Assembly: GCA_027491435.1 (NCBI GenBank)
Contig: JAOZFG010000035.1
Location: 94,393 to 158,392 of the forward strand
Direction: 5' to 3'
DNA: 64,000 bases
From: Thermoproteota archaeon
Lineage (GTDB): Archaea; Korarchaeota; Korarchaeia; Korarchaeales; Korarchaeaceae
The notes below the pieces were generated by a model. The model worked only from the letters and a program-made list of their open reading frames with translations, had not been told where the DNA came from and searched no databases. The translations under genes and the position numbers were made by a program. The number at the start of each line of letters is the position of its first letter. Positions within the stretch are counted from its first letter, which is position 1. Of the stretch, positions 38,529-48,296 are shown piece after piece.

Positions 38529-39207
38529 TCAAAATCACCTCCCCCTCTATCTTCCCGTCCTTAATTCTGACTATACGATCTGCCTTCTCTGCCATCTCTC
38601 TATCATGAGTTACCATAACTACAGTCCTGTCCTCCTCAGTTAGGGAAGAGAGCATTTGAACCACCTGAAGGCCTGACGCGCTATCCAAGTTGCCGGTGGG
38701 CTCGTCGGCGAGTATTATCTGTGGATCATTGGCCAGCGCCCTAGCTATAGCTACCCTCTGCTGCTCCCCTCCAGAAAGCTGTAGTGGTTTGTGATAGGCT
38801 CTCTTTCTTAGTCCCACTATCTCTAGAAGCTCCAAGGCTTTCTTCTTCTTGTTTCCCCTGTAGTTGCCGATGGCTAACGCTAATTCAATGTTCTCTAAGG
38901 CCGTCAACCAAGGAACCAAGTTAAACGTCTGGAAGACGAAACCTATCGTCTTCCTCCTCAGCAGCGTAGCTTCCCTATCCCTCAGCTTGGTGGCGTCCTT
39001 CCCCAGGATCATGACGGTGCCTGACGTCGGCTTAGTCAGCAACCCCATTATGCTAAGGAGGGTCGTCTTGCCGCTACCCGATGGGCCCATTATTGACACG
39101 AACTCCCCCTTCATGACCTGCAAATTGATGCCTCTTAGAGCCTCTACCCTGCTCTTTCCCTTGCCGTACACCTTCCTGACGTTTTTCAGGTCGTACACTA
39201 AGTCCAT
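38518..39207 (-). CDS. ABC transporter ATP-binding protein (LolD/MacB type)
   Basis: IMGPSGSGKTTLLSIMGLL, LSGGEQQRVAIARALANDPQIILADEPTGNLD. Confidence 0.93.
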   Translation of the reverse strand: MDLVYDLKNVRKVYGKGKSRVEALRGINLQVMKGEFVSIMGPSGSGKTTLLSIMGLLTKPTSGTVMILGKDATKLRDREATLLRRKTIGFVFQTFNLVPWLTALENIELALAIGNYRGNKKKKALELLEIVGLRKRAYHKPLQLSGGEQQRVAIARALANDPQIILADEPTGNLDSASGLQVVQMLSSLTEEDRTVVMVTHDREMAEKADRIVRIKDGKIEGEVILSEA

Positions 39208-39238
39208 AGAGACACCTTCTATTACTTAATTTACTTGC

Positions 39239-39643
39239 TTAATAAACTTTATTATTACCGAGGCTCTGGGCCTGCCTCAGGGCGGCTTCGAACATCCTGA
39301 CGAGGTTAGCCACCTCTTCACCGAGGTTCCTCTCTAGAGATTTGTAGAATATCTCCTCCGCCTCTTCGGCCAAGCCATATTGAATTTCAATCCTGTTTAG
39401 TAAGGAAGAGGCCATTTTAACAACTACCTCGTCTTCATCTGTTGGAGGGTAGCTCTTCAAGCTCTCCTTTATCACTGAGAAGCTTTCTACCATGGCCAGG
39501 TCATCCATGAAAACCTTAGAGTATACCTTGGAGACATCGTCAACAATTTTATCAAGTTGTCGATCGGGCAGAGGTTCACCAGCTTCAGCGAGAGTCCTCA
39601 CCACCTCGAATAACGCCAGTAACCTGTACCCCATAGGGATCAA
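39239..39643 (-). CDS. Hypothetical helical protein
   Basis: ORF with coding-like composition immediately downstream of the ABC operon region. Confidence 0.5.
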   Translation of the reverse strand: MIPMGYRLLALFEVVRTLAEAGEPLPDRQLDKIVDDVSKVYSKVFMDDLAMVESFSVIKESLKSYPPTDEDEVVVKMASSLLNRIEIQYGLAEEAEEIFYKSLERNLGEEVANLVRMFEAALRQAQSLGNNKVY

Positions 39644-39869
39644 ACTTAGGCGGAGGGGCGGGCTTATTAAGATTTATTTGGTGAGGGATTCCGGATTTTT
39701 AATGAATACTATTATAAATTAAAGAAGTATCGTTAAATTAAGCTGTTAATTTAGCCTTAATGGGTTAATTATTTGGGGAATAGATTGCAGGAGGTACTGC
39801 TTTATTACTAAGATAGATATATCATGTCGGTTCGATCATACGCCTCACTTAATAGCGTGTAATTCAAAG

Positions 39870-41078
39870 GTGCCTATGCTAGGACCCTTAGATGAAATGA
39901 GCCCCTGGAAGCCCCCAAAGCTGCCGGTGGATAAGGTAGTTCCAATAATAAGGGAAGTCAGGGAGAGGGGCCTTGAAGCCCTCAGGGAGTTCAGCATAAA
40001 GTTTGATGGAAAATTCCCAGAGGATGTCTACGGGAAGCCCGTTCCGGGAGAGTTGCCGGATTTCATAAAGGAGGCTGTGAGTAGGTTGGAGAGGTGCTCC
40101 TACAAATTCTTGGACTTCCAGCCTTGCGAAGTTGGAGGCTTTCGAACTAGGTTAGAGGTAATCAAGGAGGGCTCGTTGAAGGAACCGGTGAGGAGAGTTG
40201 GCATATACGTTCCGGGAGGTAGGTATCCTCTGCCCTCATCTCTTATGATGGCCTCCATCCCGGCCAAGGCAGCTGGAGTTGATGAGCTGGTAGTCGCAAC
40301 TCCTCCCAGGGAATCCCCCCTCATAGAGCACCTGGCCAGTGAGCTCGGGGTTAGAGAGGTGCTCAGGGTTGGAGGAGCCCATGGAGTGGCGGCCCTAGCC
40401 TTCGGCATTCCCGAACTTGGACTGGAGCCAGTTGACATGATAGTTGGACCTGGAGGATCTTATGTTACTGCCGCCAAGAAGGTGTTAAGTGATATGGGGG
40501 TCGTCGAGATAGATTTGATAGCGGGGCCCAGCGAGATAGTTGTTGTAGCTGATGAAGGCGACCCAAGAACCCTAGCCTTGGATCTTCTAGCCCAAGCAGA
40601 GCATGGACCTGATTCCCCTTCGCTCTTACTCACGACGGATAGAAAACTAGCTGAGGAGGTACTAAGGGAGGTAAACGCCATGAAAGGGGACCTCTCAGTT
40701 AACCTGAGGGCCGCTTATGGTGATAAGGAGAAGATAACCAAGGTAGTTAACCGCATCATGCCTGAACACCTGGAGATATTCGGGGAGTTTCCTGCCATGC
40801 TGGCCGGAGCCGTGTTCAAGGAGGTTGGCGTGGTTTTCGGGGATTACGGCATGACCGGTGCCAACCACATACTCCCGACGGGCTCATCCCTACTGGAGAG
40901 GCCGGGCCTGAGCCCACTTACCTTCCTAGGCTACGATGGATCCTACTACTACCTCCAGGAGGGCGACTTCTCAGCCCAATCCTCAGTGGCCGAAATCACG
41001 GCGGCGTTCGCCAGGGTTGAGGGGCTTGAGTTCCACGCCAGGTCTGCTGAGGCGAGGATTAATAAAGGCGGGAGTTGA
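39870..41078 (+). CDS. hisD: Histidinol dehydrogenase
   Basis: GIYVPGGRYPLPSSLMMASIPAKAAGVDELVVATPP, VDMIVGPGGSYVTAAKKVL, DLLAQAEHGPDSPSLLLT, PEHLEIFGE, GANHILPTG. Confidence 0.93.
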   Translation: MPMLGPLDEMSPWKPPKLPVDKVVPIIREVRERGLEALREFSIKFDGKFPEDVYGKPVPGELPDFIKEAVSRLERCSYKFLDFQPCEVGGFRTRLEVIKEGSLKEPVRRVGIYVPGGRYPLPSSLMMASIPAKAAGVDELVVATPPRESPLIEHLASELGVREVLRVGGAHGVAALAFGIPELGLEPVDMIVGPGGSYVTAAKKVLSDMGVVEIDLIAGPSEIVVVADEGDPRTLALDLLAQAEHGPDSPSLLLTTDRKLAEEVLREVNAMKGDLSVNLRAAYGDKEKITKVVNRIMPEHLEIFGEFPAMLAGAVFKEVGVVFGDYGMTGANHILPTGSSLLERPGLSPLTFLGYDGSYYYLQEGDFSAQSSVAEITAAFARVEGLEFHARSAEARINKGGS

Positions 41079-41095
41079 TTAGGGGGGTGAAAACT

Positions 41096-42373
41096 TTGCC
41101 CAGGATACCTAGGGGTTTCAGGGACTTCCCTCCGCCGGTGATGATACTTAGGAAGGAGGTGCTCTCCAAGATAGAGGAGATCTACAAGAGGTTCGGATTC
41201 GATCCGCTGGAGACTCCAGTACTGGAGTACTGGGAAACTGTAAAGGGTAAGCTGGGGGAAGAGGCTGAGACAAAGCTCATGTTCATCTTCCCAGACTTTC
41301 TGAGCAAGGAGTGGTACACCCTAAGGTACGAGCTCACTTTTCCGCTGGCCAGATTCGTGGCTATGCATCCGGAGCTCCCTCTTCCCTTCAAGAGGTACCA
41401 CATAGGCAGGGTTTGGAGGCATGAAGAGCCTCAGAGAGGAAGGTACAGAGAGTTCTGGCAGTGTGACGCTGACGTCGTCGGTAGCTCCTACCCGGAGGCC
41501 GATGCAGAGGTCATAGAGCTTAACGTGGAGGTTTTCAGGGCCTTTAACTTCCAAGACTTTGTGGTAAGGCTGAACGACAGACGTTTACTCACAGGTATAT
41601 TTGAGGAGGAGTTGGGAATAAGGAACCCAGTGCCTGTGTACAGGACAATAGACAAACTGGACAAGATAGGTGAAGACGGGGTTAGGGCCGAGCTCCTGGC
41701 CAAGGGCATGCATGAGGGGGTGGTTGACAGGATAATGGGGATAATCTCAGTAAAAGGTTCTCCTAAGGAAGTCCTAGAGGAAGCCTCCAGGATAAAGAAC
41801 GAGAAGGTCTCATCTGGAGTGGATCACCTGACCCAGGTAGTGGAGATGGTGGAAGGGCCCATTCAGGTGGACCTCTCATTGGTTAGGGGCCTTGAGTACT
41901 ACACCGGCCCAGTCTTCGAGACTGTGATAAAGGAGCCCAAGATAGGGTCTGTGGCTGGAGGAGGGAGGTACGATAGGCTGATAGCTCTCTACTCAGACAG
42001 GGATGTGCCAGCTACTGGAGTGAGCATCGGCGTTGAGAGGCTAATAGATGCTGGGCTGGAGCTGGGCATCTTCAATCTGGAAAAGAAGAGTTACGTTCAG
42101 GTGTATGTCATATCCATGAAGAGGGAGAGTTGGCCCTACGCCTTGAGGGTCGCCAGGAAGCTTAGAAAAGAAGGGATCTACGTAGCTGTGGATCTAATGA
42201 GGAGAAGCTTTAGGTCTCAGAAGGAGCACGCTAAGAAGTTGGGGGTGAAGGTGTTGGCCTTCATTGGCCCCAAGGAGGTGGAGGGGGAGAGGGTAACTCT
42301 ATACAGGGAGGACGGGACCAGGGTTGAGGTTACTCTGTCAGAACTCACCTCTAAGGTTAAAGAGCTTCTCTAG
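41096..42373 (+). CDS. hisS: Histidyl-tRNA synthetase
   Basis: PRGFRDFPP, TPVLEYWETVKGKLGEEAETKLMF, LRYELTFPLARFVA, GRVWRHEEPQRGRYREFWQCDADVVG, VRGLEYYTGPVFE; TTG at 41096 has SD-like aggggggtg. Confidence 0.92.
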   Translation: MPRIPRGFRDFPPPVMILRKEVLSKIEEIYKRFGFDPLETPVLEYWETVKGKLGEEAETKLMFIFPDFLSKEWYTLRYELTFPLARFVAMHPELPLPFKRYHIGRVWRHEEPQRGRYREFWQCDADVVGSSYPEADAEVIELNVEVFRAFNFQDFVVRLNDRRLLTGIFEEELGIRNPVPVYRTIDKLDKIGEDGVRAELLAKGMHEGVVDRIMGIISVKGSPKEVLEEASRIKNEKVSSGVDHLTQVVEMVEGPIQVDLSLVRGLEYYTGPVFETVIKEPKIGSVAGGGRYDRLIALYSDRDVPATGVSIGVERLIDAGLELGIFNLEKKSYVQVYVISMKRESWPYALRVARKLRKEGIYVAVDLMRRSFRSQKEHAKKLGVKVLAFIGPKEVEGERVTLYREDGTRVEVTLSELTSKVKELL

Positions 42374-42991
42374 GTCGGGCAAGAAGTCGAGGCCTACGTG
42401 GGCTATGTTATCAACTATCTCGTCCAGGGAGTCCAGGAAGTAAGGGAAGTTGTAGAGAGGAACGACGGCCACCTGGCCCTCGCTAACGTCCTTAACTGAG
42501 AGCCAGCTCACTATTACAGGGACTACTTGGGTTCTCCCCTCCCCCTTCCTAGCGCTTGAAAGGAGCTTTACCAGCAATTCCAACTTCCTGTGCACCTCTC
42601 TCCTGGACCTGTTCACCAGGAACCTGAGGGTTCTCCTAGACCACATCTTACACTCCACCAGGATTACCCTTTGGTCCATGAACGCGAGGACATCTATCTC
42701 CATCCCTTCTCCCTGAACCTCCTTTCTCACGCCCCTCAAGCACTGGTAGCCTCTACCTTCAAGTATTCTGGAGCAGAGGTCCTCGAACTCCCTCCAGTTG
42801 AGGATCGCAGCTGCCTTCTCCTCGGGAACTCCTAGAGAGATCAGCAGCTCAACCAAGGCTAGGGGATCAGGAGGAATCCCAAGGACGTCCCTTATTAGCT
42901 CCTTCAGCGGGAAAGCCAAGGACTCGTAGTCCCCTATAATAAGCTTATGAAGCTCTTTGATGGCCAGCCTTCTAAGATCCCTCTCCAACAT
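42338..42991 (-). CDS. PD-(D/E)XK (Mrr-like) nuclease-fold protein
   Basis: NWREFEDLCSRILEGRGYQCLRGVRKEVQGEGMEIDVLAFMDQRVILVECKMW. Confidence 0.72.
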   Translation of the reverse strand: MLERDLRRLAIKELHKLIIGDYESLAFPLKELIRDVLGIPPDPLALVELLISLGVPEEKAAAILNWREFEDLCSRILEGRGYQCLRGVRKEVQGEGMEIDVLAFMDQRVILVECKMWSRRTLRFLVNRSRREVHRKLELLVKLLSSARKGEGRTQVVPVIVSWLSVKDVSEGQVAVVPLYNFPYFLDSLDEIVDNIAHVGLDFLPDLEKLFNLRGEF

Positions 42992-43014
42992 CGGTAAAAA
43001 AGGAAGTGAGGGTT

Positions 43015-43359
43015 TTAATCTTTAGCGGCCCTTCCCAGGGCCTTAAGCAGTTCTATCATTATGCCTAGCCCCCTTTGGAAGTCTTCATCCCTCAAAGCTC
43101 CCAACAGGGAGGAAAGCCCGGCTTTCGGGGGGTTCATTAGGGCCTTGTCTAGCTCAGGATCCTGTAAGGCCTTCTCCAGCACGTCAGGTAAGTCTGTGCT
43201 CACTAGCCCGTTCAGGAGCTTCATTAGCACAGACATTGTTTTGCTGAGCTCTTCTATCATCTGATCGTTCATCATATCCATTATCATCCTGTAGGAGTTC
43301 AAGATATCGGACAGAGCTTCCACATCCTCCTTACTCAACTTAGCAAACTCCTCGCTCAT
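43015..43359 (-). CDS. DUF1641-like protein
   Basis: Helical, LMKLLNGLVSTDLPDVLEKALQDPELDKALMNPPKAGLSSLLGALRDEDFQRGLGIMIELLKALG; next to SQR-like gene. Confidence 0.72.
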   Translation of the reverse strand: MSEEFAKLSKEDVEALSDILNSYRMIMDMMNDQMIEELSKTMSVLMKLLNGLVSTDLPDVLEKALQDPELDKALMNPPKAGLSSLLGALRDEDFQRGLGIMIELLKALGRAAKD

Positions 43360-43371
43360 GGTATCACCCCT

Positions 43372-44556
43372 TTACATAAGGCCCTTCAAAGTAGTGTCCC
43401 AGTAAATGTAATAGTACATCCTGTAGAGCCTCCACCCTAGCCTGCTTGGCTGGAACGGGCTGAGGGGTACTCCGTACTTCCAAACGGCCAGTGAGGCCGT
43501 TCCCCTGGAGGCTGCAGTTGGCGCGGAGCCTACGTAAGGGCATCCCATGTGTCCCCTGTAGTATACCTTCTGCTCTATTCCCTCCAACTCCCTAGCTAAG
43601 TTCTCCCCGACCACGAAGGCCTGGAAGTGGGCAGTTACACCCATCTTCAATATCTCCTTAGAGCCAGCGTCGCCGGCCACGTAGACGTCATCGTAGTTCC
43701 CGGCCGGACCCCTGTACTGCAGGGTCTTTTTGTCGTTGGGCACCCATCCTTCCTCATCGGCTATGCTGAGGCCCCTGAGGGATCCTACGTGAGGTGGGAC
43801 TGTTATCAGCAGGTCGTATGAGTACTCATCCCCGTTCTTACCCACTACAACCTTCCTCTCCGGATCTACGTGGTCGTACTTGAATTCCCTAACGTCGTTG
43901 ACTCCCCTTTCCTTGAGGTTAGCGGTTATGTTGGAGTTGTAAGCTGGAGGCCCTATGTTGGGTAGGGGCCATAGCAAGGTGATGTCGAACTTATCCCTCT
44001 CCTTATAGGCCCTAAGATAGTCATCCAGCATGACCGTAAACTTGCTGGGGGCCCCCGGACAGGCTATGGGCATCTTGGGGACGAAGACTACTATCTTACC
44101 CTCTTTCATGGCGTTTATCTTCCTTCCCAGTGCCTTGGCATCCTCTAGGGACGTATAGAAGGTATTGAGGTCCTTCTCTAGGCCAGGAACTGCCTTCACG
44201 TCGAAGGAGGCTCCGGTGGCTATGACCAGGTAATCGTAGGTGAAGGCCTTCCCCCCTCTTACCTTAACCTTTCTATCGGCCAGATCCACGTCCACTACCT
44301 GGAAGTCAGGCCCCAGATAGGTCTTGAGCCTGGGGCTCAGGTAGTATCTCCTATGCCTTGTTAAGTCGTCGTCTGCAAAGTAGCCAAAAGGGACAAAGGT
44401 GAATCCTGCTTGATTATGAGCTATTTCATTTTTATCTAGAACGGTGATAGTAAGTTCACCTTTCGCTATTTTCCTCCTGAACTCCCTAGCTAGTTTATTT
44501 GCGACCATAGCCCCTACCGCTCCGGCTCCTAGGATCAATACGTCTTTATGAGGCAT
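43372..44556 (-). CDS. FAD-dependent pyridine nucleotide-disulfide oxidoreductase, sulfide:quinone oxidoreductase-like
   Basis: MPHKDVLILGAGAVGAMVANKLAREF, YDYLVIATGASFD, VYVAGDAGSKEILKMGVTAHFQAFVVGENLARE; start at 44556 preferred over 44700. Confidence 0.82.
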   Translation of the reverse strand: MPHKDVLILGAGAVGAMVANKLAREFRRKIAKGELTITVLDKNEIAHNQAGFTFVPFGYFADDDLTRHRRYYLSPRLKTYLGPDFQVVDVDLADRKVKVRGGKAFTYDYLVIATGASFDVKAVPGLEKDLNTFYTSLEDAKALGRKINAMKEGKIVVFVPKMPIACPGAPSKFTVMLDDYLRAYKERDKFDITLLWPLPNIGPPAYNSNITANLKERGVNDVREFKYDHVDPERKVVVGKNGDEYSYDLLITVPPHVGSLRGLSIADEEGWVPNDKKTLQYRGPAGNYDDVYVAGDAGSKEILKMGVTAHFQAFVVGENLARELEGIEQKVYYRGHMGCPYVGSAPTAASRGTASLAVWKYGVPLSPFQPSRLGWRLYRMYYYIYWDTTLKGLM

Positions 44557-44829
44557 AATAACCCCTGAGCCGGGCCTTAGCGTAAAAATTAAAAAGATAG
44601 TCATTGAATAATGATAATTAAACAATAGATAATTACATATCGTTTTAATCATATTTCTGTTATCATGATTATCTTCATTGAATATCCATTCGATAGTCAA
44701 ATAGACCTCACTTTATGTCTCAACTTTACCACCGGTTCGTTACTACTGTTATAACATTATGTTCAAGTGTATATTAATATTAATATTTATGTATATATTT
44801 AACAAATCTGTCAACTTGAAAGACTCTAT

Positions 44830-45330
44830 CATCAACCACTGAGCATTTCTTGGTCATCAGGCTATCAGCTGTGCTGGCTACCTCTAAGACGTGTGGTAAC
44901 GGGTTTGAAGTTGTGTGAATGCCGTTATATGCAACGCTTGCTTAAATAGGTTCAACCCCCTTAGTCTGCTTTTAAATTCTCTATAACCCCTAGCGAACTC
45001 CTTAGCCCCGCTCATCATATGTCTAACCAAGGAGGCCCGACACGTCCTTACCGACTTATCTGTAATGACTGCCAATGCTTCCCTCCTTCTGAGAAGGGCT
45101 AGCCTCGTCCCAACCACTACCATCCTTTACCAAGCTAGATTGGTGGCTTCTGGCCAGCATGTCCAAATTAAGAAAGGGTTGCTGTCTGTAGGAGACCGCT
45201 CTAGGGAGTTGAGATTCCCTTTCAGTTTCATAGCGTCAGCGGATCCTGTTATAACTCTTTAAGTTGAAACCCGTATACTACTCCAGAGGTAACGGTACGA
45301 TCAAAGCCATAGTTGAAAAATGCTTTGTCA
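44830..45330 (-). pseudogene. Degraded transposase remnant, copy A
   Basis: DNA similarity to 63550-63950 (e.g. ccgctcatcaTATgtctaa.. / ccgctcatcaCGTgtctaa.., tgagcatttctt.. / tgagcattttct..); fragmentary ORF 44884-45123. Confidence 0.6.
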
Positions 45331-45388
45331 GCGGTAGACTTTGAGACTGCCTAAGTTGACAGCTCCCTTCAATGATGATCGGTTTACT

Positions 45389-45997
45389 TCAGCCCCTACA
45401 AAGAGGTTGCTTCATTAAGGATTCTAGAGGGATTTCTTCGCCGCCTCTAACCACTTGACATCCCTTCCATCCCACTATCAGCCCTCCCTTGAAGGTTAGT
45501 TTTACGTCTCCACACTCCAGTTTCCCCGGCCTTTTTGTGTAAACTAGAATCAGCCCGTCAAGCTTGAGCCCGGAGCCCTCGGACAACCCATCAACTTCTA
45601 TGACATCTGGCACCTTAGCCTGAGCACATGGAACTTTCAGCCCCTTATCTCCAACCTTCACGAATTCCCCTCTGTCCAGAACGATTAGAAGAATTGGGCT
45701 TTCCAGGTAAATGCCCCTCCTCCTCATGGGGTAGCTCACTTCCTTGCTCCCTACCAGCATGGTCTCGTTGAACTGCTCACCTCCTGGTGAGAAGACCCAG
45801 TGTCTCACCAAGACGGCACACTTGTCAGCGCATCCCAAGACTCTGGCCTCCAAAGCGTTAGATCTAGTCCCACTGAAGCAATTGGACCCAGGCCAGTTGA
45901 CCTCCAGCGGGCAGACCCTAATCCCTCTTCTCCCGCTGACAAAAGCTGCTAAGAAAAGGAGAGCCACGAACATCATGAAGATCATTAAACGTTTCAC
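45389..45997 (-). CDS. Secreted cysteine-rich hypothetical protein
   Basis: Signal peptide MKRLMIFMMFVALLFLAAFVSG; eight Cys in the remaining sequence. Confidence 0.65.
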   Translation of the reverse strand: MKRLMIFMMFVALLFLAAFVSGRRGIRVCPLEVNWPGSNCFSGTRSNALEARVLGCADKCAVLVRHWVFSPGGEQFNETMLVGSKEVSYPMRRRGIYLESPILLIVLDRGEFVKVGDKGLKVPCAQAKVPDVIEVDGLSEGSGLKLDGLILVYTKRPGKLECGDVKLTFKGGLIVGWKGCQVVRGGEEIPLESLMKQPLCRG

Positions 45998-46053
45998 ACG
46001 AATCTACGTAGAGCATTCATTTAAGGGTTGACCTCAACTACTGCCGGGTTATT

Positions 46054-46920
46054 ATGGAGCCGGCCATAATAGTACACGGTGGGGCCTGGAGCATCCCCGA
46101 TTTCCTGGTAGAGCCTAACATTAAGGCCATTAGAAGGGCTGTTGAACGCGGTTATGAGATACTTAACTCTGGAGGAAGTGCCTTGGACGCTGTGGAAGAG
46201 GCAGTGGTCATAATGGAAGACGATCCTAGCTTAGACGCTGGTTACGGCTCATTCCCCAATGAGGAAGGCCTTGTGGAGATGGACGCCATAATCGTAGACG
46301 GCAGGACTCTGAAGTTCGGATCCGTAGCCTCCGTGAAGAGGGTCAGAAACCCAATAAGGTTGGCCAGACTAGTGATGGAGAGGACTGAAAATCATATGTT
46401 CGTCTCTGAAGGAGCTGAAAAACTCGCTGAGTCTTTTGGGTTGGACCTAGTTGATCCTCAGTCATTAATAAGCGAGTTTGCCTTGAGGGTTGTTAGGGAT
46501 TCTGGGACCGTCGGGGCGGTTGCCATAGACTCTCGGGGAAATATGGCCGCTGCCACATCCACCGGAGGCATAATAAGGAAGAAGTCGGGGAGAGTTGGTG
46601 ATTCTCCCCTGATAGGGTGTGGTGCTTTCGCTGACAACCTTATTGGAGCTGCGAGCGCCACGGGGAAGGGAGAGCCCATAATGAGGGTCATGCTATCCAG
46701 ACTAGCTGTGGACTTTTTGGCTAGAGCCCCTCCCGAGGAGGCCGCCAAGATGGCGTTGGAGGTCATGCTGAAAAGGACCGGTGGAAGGGGAGGGATTATA
46801 CTGATTAACAGCAGAGGAGATGTGGGATTCGCTCACACAACCAAGAGAATGGCTGTGGCCTACGCTAAAGATGGTGAGGTGAAGGCGTTGGTCAGCGAGT
46901 TACCTCCCGCCGAACACTAA
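46054..46920 (+). CDS. Isoaspartyl peptidase / plant-type L-asparaginase (Ntn hydrolase)
   Basis: IIVHGGAWSIPD, GGSALDAVEEAVVIMEDDPSLDAGYGSFPNEEGLVEMDAIIVDG, DSGTVGAVAIDSRGNMAAATSTGG. Confidence 0.92.
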   Translation: MEPAIIVHGGAWSIPDFLVEPNIKAIRRAVERGYEILNSGGSALDAVEEAVVIMEDDPSLDAGYGSFPNEEGLVEMDAIIVDGRTLKFGSVASVKRVRNPIRLARLVMERTENHMFVSEGAEKLAESFGLDLVDPQSLISEFALRVVRDSGTVGAVAIDSRGNMAAATSTGGIIRKKSGRVGDSPLIGCGAFADNLIGAASATGKGEPIMRVMLSRLAVDFLARAPPEEAAKMALEVMLKRTGGRGGIILINSRGDVGFAHTTKRMAVAYAKDGEVKALVSELPPAEH

Positions 46921-48270
46921 ATTCTTCACCCTTATGTGGGGCGCTCCGGTGGTGACCGGGACGTATTGGCCCTCCTTCCCACAGAAACCTGGGTCCATGG
47001 CCACGTCATCTCCGACAGCATCTATGTTGTGGAGCACTTCTAAGGTAAGCCCAGCTATGGCCACCTCTCTAAGCCTATGCTTCAGCTCTCCCCTCTCTAT
47101 CCACCAACCTCCCTCAGCCTTGAACATGAACTGCCCCTTCTCAGGGAGTACGTAGCCGTAAAGGGAGCCGAAGGCGTATATCCCCTCTTTTATCTCGGAT
47201 AGCATCTCCTCGAACTTCCAAGTCCCCTTGTCGATGAAAGTGTTGGACATCCTGACTATAGGGGGATTTAGCGAGTCCATGGCCCTGGCATTCCCTGTGG
47301 GCTCCGCCTTCAGTTTTGAGGAGGTCTCCAGGCTGTGCATGTAGCCCATCAGGATCCCATCCTTGACTATGTGTTTTCTCCTGGCTCTAGAGCCCTCATC
47401 GTCGAAGAAGTAGCTTCCGAAAAGGCCAGGGATCGTCGGGTCGTCTATCACGCTCACCTCCTCTATCCCCACCTTCTCCCCCAACTTACCCTCTAATACG
47501 CTCATTCCCTCTAGTACGGAGTCAGCCTCAGCAGCATGCCCGAAGGCCTCGTGAATAAATACTCCGGCTAGCTTAGGCCCCAATATAGCTGTAAAAGCGC
47601 CCGCGGGTGCTGGTTTAGCTTTGAGTGATTCAATTGCTCTTCTGGCGGCCTTCTCCCCTATATCGAGATCCTTAAAGAGCTCTAAGCCCTTTGTCCCTCC
47701 TTTAGACTCGAAAGCGCTCTCTGTCACACCATCCTCATAGGAGAACACGTAAGCGTACATTATAACGTAGGGCAATTCCTGCTCAACGTTAGTACCCAGC
47801 GAGTTAATTACTCTCCTCCTCACCCTGGCGTCTCTGTAAACTATGTTTATGTTCCTGACCTTGTCCAGCTTAGCCTGCTCCTCCTGTTCCCTGGCTAGCT
47901 TAAGCTTCTCCTCGTTAGAGATCTCCCAAGGGGGAATTTCAGCCTTAACCCTTTCCCTCCCCGTGAAAGTAGGCCAGTCAACTTCAATCGGCTCATTTCC
48001 CCTGGATGATACCTTAGCCAGCTTGAACGCCCGATCAACAGCTTCTTTAACCTCAGATAGGGATCCAACAGTTGCTAGGCCCCATCCCCCTCTGTAAAGC
48101 ACCCTCACCCCTACGTTGTAGAACGTACCCGTTGAGTTCTCCCTGACGACTCCATCCACGAGCTTTATCCCGGTATCGCTCTTGACCTCCTCCCTAACCT
48201 CAACGAAATCCGCGCCTAAATCAAGTCCGTAGGAAATAGCGTCCTCCAATTCCATGTGTAGGTGTACCAA
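46900..48270 (-). CDS. tldD: TldD-family metalloprotease
   Basis: GPKLAGVFIHEAFGHAAEAD, YFFDDEGSRARRKHIVKDGILMGYMHSLETSSKL. Confidence 0.9.
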   Translation of the reverse strand: MVHLHMELEDAISYGLDLGADFVEVREEVKSDTGIKLVDGVVRENSTGTFYNVGVRVLYRGGWGLATVGSLSEVKEAVDRAFKLAKVSSRGNEPIEVDWPTFTGRERVKAEIPPWEISNEEKLKLAREQEEQAKLDKVRNINIVYRDARVRRRVINSLGTNVEQELPYVIMYAYVFSYEDGVTESAFESKGGTKGLELFKDLDIGEKAARRAIESLKAKPAPAGAFTAILGPKLAGVFIHEAFGHAAEADSVLEGMSVLEGKLGEKVGIEEVSVIDDPTIPGLFGSYFFDDEGSRARRKHIVKDGILMGYMHSLETSSKLKAEPTGNARAMDSLNPPIVRMSNTFIDKGTWKFEEMLSEIKEGIYAFGSLYGYVLPEKGQFMFKAEGGWWIERGELKHRLREVAIAGLTLEVLHNIDAVGDDVAMDPGFCGKEGQYVPVTTGAPHIRVKNLVFGGR

Positions 48271-48296
48271 GAGGCCCTTTTAAAAATTAGTGAGAT

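Noticed and set aside
44557-44700. 48-residue N-terminal extension of the SQR-like ORF
   Set aside because: AT-rich promoter-like DNA; MPHKDVLILGAG at 44556 is the expected Rossmann start.
45065-45262. 65-aa + ORF in the IS remnant
   Set aside because: Antisense to the decayed transposase; no independent support.
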